Source: Mesostigma viride (Eukaryota > Streptophyta > Mesostigmatophyceae > Mesostigmatales > Mesostigmataceae). From it: a stretch of 64,000 nucleotides of DNA. A model generated the notes under the pieces. It was not told where the DNA came from. It saw only the letters and a list, made by a program, of their open reading frames with translations, and searched no databases. The first letter of the stretch is position 1. Each line of letters starts with the position of its first letter. The DNA lies in NCBI GenBank assembly GCA_009746045.1, contig RPFO01000022.1:4181094-4245093 (forward strand), given 5' to 3'. Made by a program: the position numbers and the translations under genes. Of this stretch, positions 28,300 to 38,884 are shown in pieces.

Positions 28300-29740
28300 C
28301 TAGAACATGGGGGGAATCTTAAGGGGATGGGACATATCTAAAGTGCACTTTTCTGGAAAACAGACCTGTGCATGGGATAAAAATCCAGTTATGCTTCCAA
28401 ACCATAAATATGTGAAAAAAAAAAATTTCCAGCCACTTGGGGGTGGTACTACCCCCCAGCATGACCCAGTTATGAGCTAAAAATAGAAAAAGACGCTATT
28501 TTTGGCCGATTTTTCCTAGGAGACTGGGCAAACCAAAAGTGACCAAACCACATATTTTCCTAAAATCCCCACCCTTGCAAATAAATCTGGCTACTCAGGA
28601 CCACAAAATAAGCACGTTTAGATTATTTATAGGGTTTAGCCCAAAACACGTTTTTTTTTTGTCCTAAAAAAATAAATCAAATAGTAGACACATGCAAAAA
28701 TTCCAGTGATGATATTTATACTAGGCCTAGGGTGGGAATTTCACTCTCACAAAGTTTGAGCTCATTCTGAGCACGTTTACTCATGTTATTAGTGTAAACG
28801 TGCAAAAAAAAAATGACAGAAAATCCCGCTTATGAGCACAAACACCAGACCTATTACACCCTAGCCCACCACCAACTGGGCCAAACCAAGTCAAATTAAT
28901 TCATTTATGATGTTAAAAAGCTTGCCACAAAATCCCAGGTCATTCTGAGCTAGTTTGCCCTTAGTACATCATGTTATAGCTGCCACCCTGCATGCTTGGT
29001 ACACCGTGGCATGAGGGACACCATAAGCACATTCCTAAGCTTGCCCCCTGCAAATTGGGCAGAAGCACGTAAAGCAAATGCTAGATGCTTGAAGAAGACA
29101 TCCACCGACTCTTAAATCATTACGCAAGCAGGCATGACCACTTGCGGGAATCACCTCATAGCTAATACCCAGTCATGATGCTAAAGGATAAAAGGGCCAT
29201 CCTTTAATATTGTCATAATAAGCACCTGATCCTTATCATCTAGGAAGCCCCAGCCATGTTTAATGGAAGCAAAACATATAGGAAGGAGATAACTATATCA
29301 CACATGCTCACCTTCCCTACAACTTCACACCTTGCTTTCCAGCAGGCTGAAGAGCCAAGACAAGCGTTTATGAGCTCGCCAGCTCCTTGCAACGTTGATG
29401 CCGCTCCCAGGCAGCTAGGGTCCTTGACTACGCAATATACAATGTCAACCATATGAAAAACTCCATAAAACAAAGTGTAGCAGCGCCGCAAAACTGCCCG
29501 ATAAACTCTTGCTAGCTTTAAGAAGCATGGCATACGCAGCATAAGGCAAAACATTGAAACCTGCGGAAAATCAGATAGCGCAACTGCAACAAGTGGCGAA
29601 CAAAATAGCAAGAACACCCGGAATCGGCGCCAAAGCTTCATGCCAGGAACATTTAGAGCGCAAACAGACTGGGCGGTGACATGCGGCAAATGAACGTACC
29701 ACGGCCGGCTTTATTTCCTACCCAGGCGCGCGAGACAGCC
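28300..29740. repeat. Dispersed AT-richer repeat, copy 2 (non-coding)
   Basis: Shares ordered blocks with 12400-13740 (TACTACCCCC near 28450, AGAAAAAGACGCTATTTTTGG-like hairpin near 28490, CCCAGGTCATTC near 28937). No coding potential recognised. Confidence 0.4.
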
Positions 29741-30112
29741 AGCCAGCCATGGATGGCTTGACCGCGGATCGCACAGGCCTGAACGATATCATTTCAGAAA
29801 TGACGGGAAATGGCCGCAGATCGAAGCCGCTTAGGATGTTTTCACGGTTTCCATTACTAAACGCTTCTTCCTGCATCAATATAACCCACAAATCTTAAAT
29901 TCTACCGTCGCAGGCACGCATTCTAAATTAATATATGCGGCCATATTTTCGGATTAGACCCCCGTGCAAATCTGGATTAAGAAAGGCACCGACTTTTCAA
30001 ATTGTGCATATCTGGCTATGAAGCATCATACTAGTACATCGTTTAAAACCACCGGCGTACATTTTTTGCTTGTCGCCTGGCCGATTAGGCAAATTTTTAC
30101 GAAACGCACGTC

Positions 30113-30228
30113 GCCATGGCCACCTCCGCACGAGGTGGGCGCATTGTGCACCACAATTTCACGGTCCGTGGGTACCGGCGCGAATTTTTTGGCGCCAAAA
30201 AATTCCGATATGTCCCGTCCCCTTAATA
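30113..30228 (+). repeat. Dispersed E2F-like module, copy 3
   Basis: CGCCATGGCCACCTCCGC, GTGCACCACAATTTCACGG, GGTACCGGCGC, a perfect 24 bp palindrome centred on GGCGCC at 30182-30205, and CGTCCCCTTAA at the end. The palindrome contains TTTGGCGCCAAA, a double consensus for E2F/DP factors. Confidence 0.78.
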
Positions 30229-30239
30229 TCATGGTTTAC

Positions 30240-31200
30240 TAATAATACTCAGGCTTTGTAATAATAACAGGATTTAATTTATTCAATGCATCCAAAAAAG
30301 ATGACAAGAGCTCTGCCCAGTTGACCCACCCAAGCACAAACGCACCGGGCTGGCGCAGGAGTGCAGGCATCCTCGTGAAGCCCGACAATTTAACCCTTGA
30401 ACCAACAACTGCACCTCATGAAAAGCACCCATGTGATGGCTGGTTTGAAAGCCGAGGAAGTTGCCTCCTTGAAAGGCGACCATGATGCAATCTCTTTAGC
30501 ACGACAAGGATGGGAAAATCCTAAAATTAGCTAGTGTCATGCGAGATCACACAAAACGGCTCCCCTAGATGCAAAATGCTCATGACCACACTATATGGCC
30601 CAGGCAGCAAAGCAAATGCAGCGTGCTGCCTGGCACGGGCATCTGCCCACACGTTACGCGTGACCTATATATCCGAAGTGCCATGACACCTCAGGCCTTT
30701 TGCGATGGCGGCACTGAAGGGGTTGCCAACGGAGTGAGCATGCCTCAATCCGGGCGCGTTGTGCAGGGGGCTGGAGGAGACAGAGGCTATAAAAAGCAGT
30801 GTAGGGCAAGGTTCCCTCCGCAAGCTCATGCCCGGAACTTCCTCCATGAGGCGATGATCTTGGCTCGTTCAGGCTCCCGCTCCTGCCACGGAGCCAGCAA
30901 CAAGAAACGATAACGGAAGCGGTAAGGACAGACAAACCAAATACATGGCTACTGTAACAGTGAAACATGGCTAGATAAAGCAGTGAAATATTGCTACTAA
31001 CGCAGTCATAGATCGTGTACATGGCTACTGTGATAGTTGTCTCACTTAATAAGGATTAGAACTGTTGATAACCGTGCTATATTTGATCATGCAAAGGTCA
31101 TTGGGAGTGCGGGTCGACGAGCGCAACGGAGCCAACTGGCCACTCACACGGCAGCAGCAGCGGGATAGCATACAACAAACTGTGCGGACAAGAGACAGTG
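30240..31200. other. Spacer, nothing recognised
   Basis: Only short open frames on either strand, with no splice-consistent coding segment. ACATGGCTACTGT is repeated at 30941 and 31019. Confidence 0.4.
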
Positions 31201-31214
31201 TGAGCGACTATCGT

Positions 31215-31215
31215 T

Positions 31216-31257
<42 letters not shown>

Positions 31258-31262
31258 TGAAT

Positions 31263-31357
<95 letters not shown>

Positions 31358-31362
31358 TGAGT

Positions 31363-31395
<33 letters not shown>
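31215..31395. repeat. (GT)n then (GA)n microsatellite
   Basis: About 8 GT units followed by ~80 GA units, with TGAATGAGTGAG interruptions at 31258 and 31353. It is polypurine on plus. The Ser-Leu-rich frames on minus are artefacts. Confidence 0.97.
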
Positions 31396-32162
31396 CAGGT
31401 CTTCGAATGCAAGAATATGCAAGAGGCAATCACAAAACCTTTTTGTCTGAGCAAGGGGTTATGAGTGCGCATGCCTTCCTGAATGTGGATGACTTTTGCC
31501 TGCAGACGCACCAAGCCAACTTTCCAAAAATCCACTGTTCAAACACAATGGCTTTTCAAGGCAGGTTAAAGCACTCTGATAACAAGGCTCTAAATATAAG
31601 CAGGCCGAATAAGTAGATCATGTGCCGTGAGTGCCGTTGCTCCCACACCCCACCCAGGTAGCTGAATAGCTAACTGAAGGCATATAAGAGAGTCAGATTC
31701 CGAAACTCTAGCCCCCATCCCACCGCGACCCTCTCTGCCCCATGCAAAAACGAAGGAGAGCTTGCTTGCCAATCGCTTATTTACACATATTTGAACATAG
31801 TTATCCATGGATGGATCTATGATAAACCCATCAGATCCACTACGAGACAGCATGACTCGCATTCCTGGCATCCATGTCATAAAAATGGCGAGACAAAAAC
31901 ATATAAACGGTAACAAATTAAGCATGCGCCGGCAAGGGCGGCATGTGCCATTCATGGGAGGAAAAAAACATGTGTGCATGCCTAGTGAGCAGCGAAGCGT
32001 CCACAGGCAAATGTATGCTGATGTAGAGAGCGTAGGGGATTGCAAGGGTTAGGTGACTGACAGGGGACAAGCCGCGGGGAACAGGCTGTGGGGGGGGAGG
32101 ACGGGACTGGGCGGTGAGGTGGTGACACCATGGGTGGAACTTGCGTACGCATCTGAATTTAA

Positions 32163-32903
32163 CTAGCGTACACATCCATATCTATGGGAAGTGGAGCCCA
32201 GGGCGCTGCATATGCATGATTTGAAAAACCTAATGACATTGGCAAGGATGCACAGCCTTCTTCGCACCACTACCGCAGCCGCCTAGGGTTGCAAGCAAAA
32301 CATCTTAGGACGCAAAAGTGCAAGCATGCTCGGAAAAAAAACGAACATACCGCCAACTTCTTGAACTCCTTTCCTTGCCGCTTCGCCTTATCCGCTGCAA
32401 TCTCCTCTGTCAAGGCAAGGGCGAAGTCGGAGCTGTTTCATAGCAACAGGGTAGCACCGTAAATGCGGCAGGAACTGGTCAGTTTACGGCATTCTGCGTT
32501 ATAGACCTCGACACCAGGCTTGGCAGCTGCTATACGTACCCACCGCAAGCTCCTACTGTCAATTGCAAGGCCAAACTTCAGGAAAGTCACAACAGACGCC
32601 TTCCAGTGTTTTCCGCAAAAAACACCTCACTGGGATGCTAGCATGGCAGTGCACAACAATTAAACAACTAAACCCAGGCGTGTCGAGAGTGAGCTAGAAA
32701 AGCTGATGGTAAAGAAGGAACTGCGTTAATAACGTATCCTACACTCACTAGTAACGGGGCCGGATGGTGAACAAGCGGTCCTGGATGAAGTGCTTATAGA
32801 AACACACGCCCAGGGTAGACATAATCACGCCTTCGAAAACTTCGCTGGGCGCATGGGGAATGCCGGGATCCCCCTTGTAAACATCGACATTCGCGGGATT
32901 CAT
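32163..32903 (-). CDS. Small unidentified split gene divergent from the polo-like kinase
   Basis: Exon 1 is 32903-32749 (MNPANVDVYKGDPGIPHAP to RLFTIRPRY, then TA|GTGAGT). Exon 2 is 32432-32351 (acceptor GCTATGAAACAG; SDFALALTEEIAADKAKR and QGKEFKKLA, donor GCG|GTATGT). A possible last exon is 32282-32163 (acceptor CAACCCTAG, stop TAG). Phases 2 and 0 agree, giving about 118 residues; exon 3 is the least certain. Residues ~22-45 (FEGVIMSTLGVCFYKHFIQD) could form one membrane or amphipathic helix, and the C-terminal half is basic and helical. The layout resembles small mitochondrial inner-membrane subunits, but no family is recognised. It starts 924 bp from the kinase ATG, so the two may share a bidirectional promoter. 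Confidence 0.5.
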
Positions 32904-33826
32904 TTTAGAAAGATGACGAGGGCAAATCTGCACCGAAATCGTACCCCCTCCCTTTCTAGTTGATGCCCACGATTGTTTGGTTTCCTTGGATAAGCTTATG
33001 GAGCCTGCACCTCGCCATCCTCGGCGTTTACGCACCTTTTTCTACTCGCAGCCCTGTCCGCTGCGCCCCGCAGTCCGCGCTCATTGTCCTCGCAGCGCTG
33101 ATGCGCGCAGTGCAAGGCTGCCAGCAGAAAGGCCCTAGCTTGTCTCATACCTGCTCCGCGGACCTCCGGCCGCAGCCGTGGCAGCGGTTGCGGGTTCGGC
33201 GCGCCGCCTTCGGTCGGTCATTCCGCCTGCGGTCGGTCATTCCGCCCGCGGTCGGTTATGCCGCCGGGCAGCCGCCCAGACTCTTGTTGTTGTTGCTCAG
33301 ACCAGGCCCAGACTCATTTGTTGTTGTTGCCCACGCCGCACATGGCAAGCGGTTCTGACCGGCCTGTTATCTCCTGTAGTTCGAAGAGGGACCGGATAAC
33401 TGGTGGAAACTATGGAAAGATCAAGGAAAGACCGCGCAACCACAATATTTTCCAGCCGCGACGCAAGGCCGAACTCTACAGTAGAGTCTAGATAGTACCG
33501 GTAGATACGCCAGGGATACGCCAAACACGGCCTGTGCCTTTGGTGCCGGTCAGATTCGAGGCGCGGCGCTGTGATATGAGTCACTCAGCCGATTCAAAAT
33601 ATGCCCGTTGAGTCAACATATCCCTCGCCTGGGTACGGGGCCACCTGCCAACCGTTGAAAACAAACGTCGCAAATACGCACCCGTCAACTCAGCCCAAGC
33701 AACAGGCTTTACCTGTCTGAGGCCACGACTGCAGCGCCATAGCTAGGTACGAGTCTAGCATTGCCTGTTACTTTTGTTAGACTAAGCTGTGTTAATCGCA
33801 TTGAGCGTAGAGATATAGCCGCTTCC
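32904..33826. promoter_or_regulatory. Divergent intergenic region between the small gene and the polo-like kinase
   Basis: Holds a 20-21 bp tandem repeat (CGGTCGGTCATTCCGCC, three copies, 33209-33262) and two TTGTTGTTG tracts (33283, 33319). No TATA box is obvious. Promoter assignment is inferred from position. Confidence 0.4.
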
Positions 33827-36625
33827 ATGGCGGCGGCTGTGACAACGAGGCCGAGGGTGCCAGTTGCACCTGCAGTGCCGCTACCAGCGCCCACGGTGAA
33901 GACTCAGCAACAGCAGCAGCAGCAGCAGCAACAACAGCAGCAACAACAAACCCAGCCGCAAATCACATGCCCTGACATCGTGACCGAGGTGTTGCGGGGA
34001 GCCAACGGCGAAAGCTTGAAACGGCGCTACAAGCGCGGGCGTTTCCTGGGCAAGGGAGGATTTGCGCAGTGCTATGCATTAACGGTTTTGGACACCACGG
34101 CCGGTGGCATCACCCGTGGAGGTGATGTCCTGAAAGAGGGAGACACTTACGCCGGCAAGGTGGTAACTAAGCGGTCACTGACGAAGGGGAGGGCGCAGCA
34201 GAAGCTTCTTGCGGAGATTCGCATCCATCGCGCGCTGAAGCACAAACATATCGTCCGATTCGTGCACTACTTCGAGGACGTTGACAATGTGTACATTATT
34301 CTGGAGCTCTGCGATGGGCGGTCGCTGGCGGACCTGATGCGACGAGAGAAGCGGCTCACGTCGGAGCAGGCATCTCGCTACCTGGCGCAGATCCTTGACG
34401 CGGTCCGCTTCTGCCACAGCCGCCACGTGATCCACCGCGACCTCAAGCTGGGCAACCTGTTTCTGAACGCCGAGGGCGACGTCAAGATCGGCGACTTTGG
34501 CCTCGCGTGCCACCTGGAGCATAAGGGTGAGCGCAAGAACACGATCTGTGGGACACCAAACTACATTGCCCCCGAGGTTCTCAGCAGCCGTGACGGCCAC
34601 AGCTTCGAGGTCGACATCTGGTCGACGGGCGTGATCGCGTACACCATGCTGGTCGGGCGGCCCCCATTCGAGACCGCCGACGTCAAGTCCACGTACCGCC
34701 GCATCCGCGCCAACGCCTACTCCTTCCCCGCCAACTGCGCCATCAGCGCCGAGGCCAAGGATCTCATTCGCGTGACCCTGCAGCAGAACCCAGACCAACG
34801 GCCGACGGTGCAGGACCTGCTGGACCACCCGTTCATCCGCATGTACAGCGGCACGCCCAACCTGCTCGCCCGCACGCTGTCCACCGATTCGGTTGAGGAC
34901 GACGCGACGTCATCGCGCCCTCAGGCACGCACGCGGTCCCCGCTCCAGGTCATCTCCAATGTGGGCGCTGACGCCGCCGCGCCCCTCGAGGCCGCCAAGC
35001 CCTCTTTGGCGCCCAAGAAGCCTTCCTCCCTGGGACCTGCCCATGGCCGCGACGCCGCCGGGTCGGCCAACGAGGCCCCCCTGCCGGTCTCCCGCAGGCA
35101 GGCCGTCCCGGAGCCTCGGCCCGTGGACCGGGCGGCCAACGCAGCGGCACCGCGGGGGGTGGGAGGGGAGGCCCCTGCGGCATGGTCGGGAGCGCTTCCC
35201 CCCAACCACCCGGCAGGAGGGTTGCCACGGCCCGTCTCTGCCAGCAGCGCGGATGACCACGCACGGCCGATGGCCTTCCCCTCGCGCCCGCGCCCGCAGA
35301 CGGCCCTCCCCCCTGGTCTTGACGCGGCGGTGCCGACATCTGGCATGCTACGGGCAGAGGGCGGGTTGGCTGGCCCCGTTGCGGGTGGCAGTGGCGCCGC
35401 CGCAGCGCCCGGCCTCCCCTGCGCGGATGTCCGTGTGGACCAGGAGGACCTGTGCGAGCTCACGGCGATGCACGACGAGCTGGAGCAGTCGGTGGCCCAT
35501 CATGCCGTGCAGGTGGCAGACCGCCGGCCAGGGAGCAGCGGGCGGGGGGGCAGGGCCACGGTTACGTCAGCCAGCGGTGGCAGCGCGGCCGCGGCGGCTC
35601 CGAGGCCCCGCGTCGCTTCTGCGGTGGAAGGGGTCCCCCCGCAGGTCCCGAGCGCGGGCGCTAGCAGCAAGGTGGCGGCGGGCGGGAGTGGTGGGCAGTC
35701 TGTGGGGGCAGGTAATGGAGGAGTGGCGAGTGGCAAGGTGGCGGCGGTCCCAGCGGCGGCGGCGGTCGAGCCGGTTGCGGCGGAGGCGGTGTCGGAGTTC
35801 CCCTCGGTCTGGGTGTGCAAGTGGGCGGACTACTCGAACAAGTACGGGTTGGGTTACCAGCTGTCGAACGGGTCGGTGGGCGTGCTGTTCAACGACTACA
35901 GCAAGATAATTCTGGCGCCCGACCGCCGCAGCTACGAGTACATCGTCCAGAAGAAGATCGCACCGCTGATGCCGTATGAGGAGGAGGATGAGCTGATGGG
36001 GGAGGGTGGGAATAATGCGGGCGGAGGTGGGAACAACGCGGCCGGCATGGGCGGCAGCAAGGGCGAGCGCGACGCGGGCGCGGTCATCAACATTGACGAG
36101 CGTGCGACGTACAACTCGGACGATGTTGTCCCCCGCGAGCTGCACAAGAAGCACACGCTGCTGCACAACTTCGACGTCTACCTGCGCGACCATGTCAAGG
36201 TGCCCCTCGGCGTGGGCGCCGACGGGAACGCGGCCATTGCGGCCAGCAACCCCGGTGGACCGACGCCCGGCGCGAGCGGAGGGGCATCCGCGGCGGCGGC
36301 ATTAGGGGCGGTCCCCTCGGGAAATGCCCCCAGTGGCGGCGGGCAGCAGCCGACAGAGCTCGTGTACGTCAAGAAGTGGATCAAGACGCGTCGTGCGATC
36401 ATCTTCCGGCTGAGCAACCGCACGGTCCAGGTGGACTTCAACGACTTCACGGAGATCATTCTCTCGGGCGAGAGCCGCACGGTGAGCTACGTGGACAAGG
36501 AGCTGGTGCGGTCGAGCTACTCACTGTCGCGGCTGCCGGCCAACCCGGGCCTGCTCAAGCGGCTCAAGTATGCTAAGGAGATCTTGTTCCAGCTGATCTC
36601 GCGCAGCGCTCCCGCGCCCGCATGA
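33827..36625 (+). CDS. PLK: Polo-like kinase (Ser/Thr kinase with two polo boxes), intronless
   Basis: 932 residues from ATG 33827 (CCATGG context); an in-frame ATG at 33761 would add 22 residues. It phosphorylates cell-cycle targets at centrosome/basal body, spindle and cleavage site in other organisms. After a poly-Q tract (~26-43) the kinase spans ~67-335: GKGGFAQCYAL glycine loop, HRDLKLGN (~202), GDFGLA (~222), T-loop KNTICGTPNYIAPE with the activating Thr, and HPFI at the end. A ~320-residue Ala/Gly/Pro-rich linker follows. Polo box 1 begins ~660 (VWVCKWADYSNKYGLGYQ), with LLHNFDVYL between the boxes, and polo box 2 begins ~845 (VYVKKWIKTRRAIIFRLS) and runs to the end. It is larger than animal PLK1 (~600 residues) because of the linker. 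The absence of introns contrasts with the intron-rich nucleotidyltransferase gene. Confidence 0.97.
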   Translation: MAAAVTTRPRVPVAPAVPLPAPTVKTQQQQQQQQQQQQQQQTQPQITCPDIVTEVLRGANGESLKRRYKRGRFLGKGGFAQCYALTVLDTTAGGITRGGDVLKEGDTYAGKVVTKRSLTKGRAQQKLLAEIRIHRALKHKHIVRFVHYFEDVDNVYIILELCDGRSLADLMRREKRLTSEQASRYLAQILDAVRFCHSRHVIHRDLKLGNLFLNAEGDVKIGDFGLACHLEHKGERKNTICGTPNYIAPEVLSSRDGHSFEVDIWSTGVIAYTMLVGRPPFETADVKSTYRRIRANAYSFPANCAISAEAKDLIRVTLQQNPDQRPTVQDLLDHPFIRMYSGTPNLLARTLSTDSVEDDATSSRPQARTRSPLQVISNVGADAAAPLEAAKPSLAPKKPSSLGPAHGRDAAGSANEAPLPVSRRQAVPEPRPVDRAANAAAPRGVGGEAPAAWSGALPPNHPAGGLPRPVSASSADDHARPMAFPSRPRPQTALPPGLDAAVPTSGMLRAEGGLAGPVAGGSGAAAAPGLPCADVRVDQEDLCELTAMHDELEQSVAHHAVQVADRRPGSSGRGGRATVTSASGGSAAAAAPRPRVASAVEGVPPQVPSAGASSKVAAGGSGGQSVGAGNGGVASGKVAAVPAAAAVEPVAAEAVSEFPSVWVCKWADYSNKYGLGYQLSNGSVGVLFNDYSKIILAPDRRSYEYIVQKKIAPLMPYEEEDELMGEGGNNAGGGGNNAAGMGGSKGERDAGAVINIDERATYNSDDVVPRELHKKHTLLHNFDVYLRDHVKVPLGVGADGNAAIAASNPGGPTPGASGGASAAAALGAVPSGNAPSGGGQQPTELVYVKKWIKTRRAIIFRLSNRTVQVDFNDFTEIILSGESRTVSYVDKELVRSSYSLSRLPANPGLLKRLKYAKEILFQLISRSAPAPA
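33903..33956 (+). repeat. CAG/CAA repeat encoding poly-Gln in the kinase
   Basis: About 17 Gln codons, mixed CAG and CAA, near residues 26-43, N-terminal to the kinase domain. Likely length-polymorphic. Confidence 0.95.
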
Positions 36626-36655
36626 CGGGATTGATAGACGCAGTTGCTTCATCAT

Positions 36656-36838
36656 GGGACGGTCAACCGAGGTTGTTTTACCTTGGGACAGTAAACCGTG
36701 GTTGTTTTACCTTGGGACGGTCAACCGAGGTTGTTTTACCTTGGGACGGTCAACCGAGGTTGTTTTACCTTGGGACAGTAAACCGTGGTTGTTTTACCTT
36801 GGGACGGTCAACCGAGGTTGTTTTACCTTGGAACGGTT
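36656..36838. repeat. 29 bp tandem repeat in the kinase 3' region, about 6.3 copies
   Basis: GGGACGGTCAACCGAGG and GGGACAGTAAACCGTGG variants recur in an irregular order at 29 bp steps (36656, 36685, 36714 and on), each followed by TTGTTTTACCTT. It starts 31 bp after the stop, so it is probably in the 3' UTR. Confidence 0.93.
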
Positions 36839-36916
36839 ATAGCTAGGCGCCCACGCCCGCGTGTGTGGTGCGCCCAGGGTCCTGGGACGTTGGGTTGGTC
36901 GGCAAGATGACCGCGC

Positions 36917-37055
36917 CCGAAGCAATGGGGACTGTACCGAAGCAATGGGGACTGTACCGAAGCAATGGGGACTGTACCGAAGCAATGGGGACTGTACCGA
37001 AGCAATGGGGGCTGTACCGAAGCAATGGGGACTGTACCGAAGCAATGGGGACTGA
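36917..37055. repeat. 20 bp tandem repeat, seven copies
   Basis: CCGAAGCAATGGGGACTGTA, near perfect; one copy has GGGGCTGTA. A poly-G run follows at 37219-37238. Confidence 0.96.
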
Positions 37056-37239
37056 ACCCCATTGCTGTGGTGCACCCTTGCGGGTGACGGCAGCCATGAG
37101 ATAGCGTGGGTGCTGGCGCCCACGTGAGGCAGTCCATGAGGGATCGTGGTGCTCGACACCATGGTGGTCAGGACAAGTGTGCTGGCACAACCTAAGGCGC
37201 CCGATTTTGTGGGATCGAGGGGGGGGGGGGGGGGGGAAT

Positions 37240-38870
37240 GGGGGTACCGCACTGAAAAGCGCTTTGGCTCCACCTGAGCGGCATTTTTGCGAGGAGTGGC
37301 AGCCTTGCGAGGCTCTAGTGCGACAGTTCTGGGTGGGGCTATGGCTCTGGATGGACCTCAGTGGACAGCTCTGCATGGGTAGGATGCCGGGATGATGGTT
37401 GAGGCGCACGCGCCCCCGTGAAGTGCTTGCTCGTGTGGATAGCCAGTGGGCGAGCGTCGGTGGCTTGTGCTTGTGGGGCCCTTGCCGTGGTGCAGCGTCG
37501 CGGTGGCTGCCATGTTCATCCCTGCTCTGTGCCAGCACTATCCCGTGTGATCTTCATTTGGGGTGGCGGCAAACCATGCAGGGTGGCACTGGGTTCTTAT
37601 GGGTGGCTCTGCTGCATTCTAGTTCCCCTGCTGGCTAATCATCGGGAAGGACTGGGCATCGGCTGCAAGAGCACCTTGCCTCCAACAAATGCAGTGTGTA
37701 CAGTTGTGGGGCATATTTCATCTAGGTGGTTGGGACGCGTTGCGCCAAGGGCCTACATTCCATAATCAACAAGCGTGCTATGGCTGTCACTGTCAGGCTG
37801 CCTAGCACCTTTGCATGCGCTGGTCTCGTCACGACCTGTGCGGTCAAGGCTAGTGGGGTCCACCTTTGCAGCCAGGGAAGGATAGCATCACCAAAAGATT
37901 TCCGCGTCCGCTCGAGAAATCTCTTCCGCACCAGGGTTAACAAAAGTTACCCCTGAATAGGGCTATGCATTGTGTTATGTGTAATGGCCCGTGTGCTGGT
38001 GTGGGATGGAATACGACAACAGCTTGTCCAGTTTATATTTCGTGAGCTGGCACGATTGATGTTGTTCAAATAATCAAGCAAGGTTACTCAGCTGCTGCAT
38101 GACTGGAACTGTCCGAATGTTTGATGTGCCCTGAATGTTTTATTTGGCTTCAGCTTAATCTACTTCTTTTGAAATAACAACCAATTAAGTTATATTTCGT
38201 AGTCACGTGTCTATTAATTAATTAATTAATTAATTAATTCGTAGTAACAAGCCAAGGCTTCTACATCAATGACTGGAGCATGCCACCAACGTGAAAATTC
38301 AATAGCGCTATATAATTACATCATCAATTGTAAAATTTAGAATCAAGCAATGGCCTTGCATTAACAAATATAAGCGTTTGATGTTATTGTTAGAGGTACG
38401 TTGATCATGAGGTGAGCGAGTATGGGCACCGAATTCTCCATCATTATTGCACCCACAGTTGTGCCTGCTGAGAGAGTACTTCTATGCCCCCCCGGCATCC
38501 GGGAGATCGAAGTCTTTATATTCTCCTGGGCTAGCTATCGGGGTTAGCATCCAACCCCCCCGCACACCCGTCATCATGGGTGAGCCTACAGTCTTCTTGG
38601 ATAGCCCGGATGACGCGGAGTTGCTATCTGTGACAACAGACCTGGGCGAGTGCGTCGCGTCACTTACCTTCGCGGGTGAAGTATCCGCTTAGAAAAGTAC
38701 CTCGTCGGTACTTTTCTCCGTGGCATGCCTTCAGTGCATGTTCACGCACTTACTTACTTATCTGACTCCCAGGGCTGTGGACTGGATTAGATATGAACTA
38801 GCAAACAAACTCCCTCACACTTGCGCTCGGGAGGCACGGGGTTGGGGAGAAAGGGCAAGTGGGCGCGCTC
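37240..38870. other. Spacer with weak open frames
   Basis: Frames at 37399-37765 lack coding character. A plus-strand frame 38447-38692 (PTVFLDSPDDAELLSVTT, then DLGECVASLTFAGEV) has plausible codon structure and may be an exon fragment, but no partner exon or family was found. (TTAA)n lies at 38213-38239, beside a TCACGTGTCTATTAATTAA match to the inverted repeat at 25230. Confidence 0.3.
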
Positions 38871-38884
38871 CTCGATGGCGCTCC

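Noticed and set aside
31098..31535. Ser-Leu-rich frame on minus
   Set aside because: It reads a (GA)n microsatellite.
34893..35909. 338-codon plus-strand frame in the kinase region
   Set aside because: Shadow of the GC-rich polo-like kinase linker in another frame; no domain of its own.
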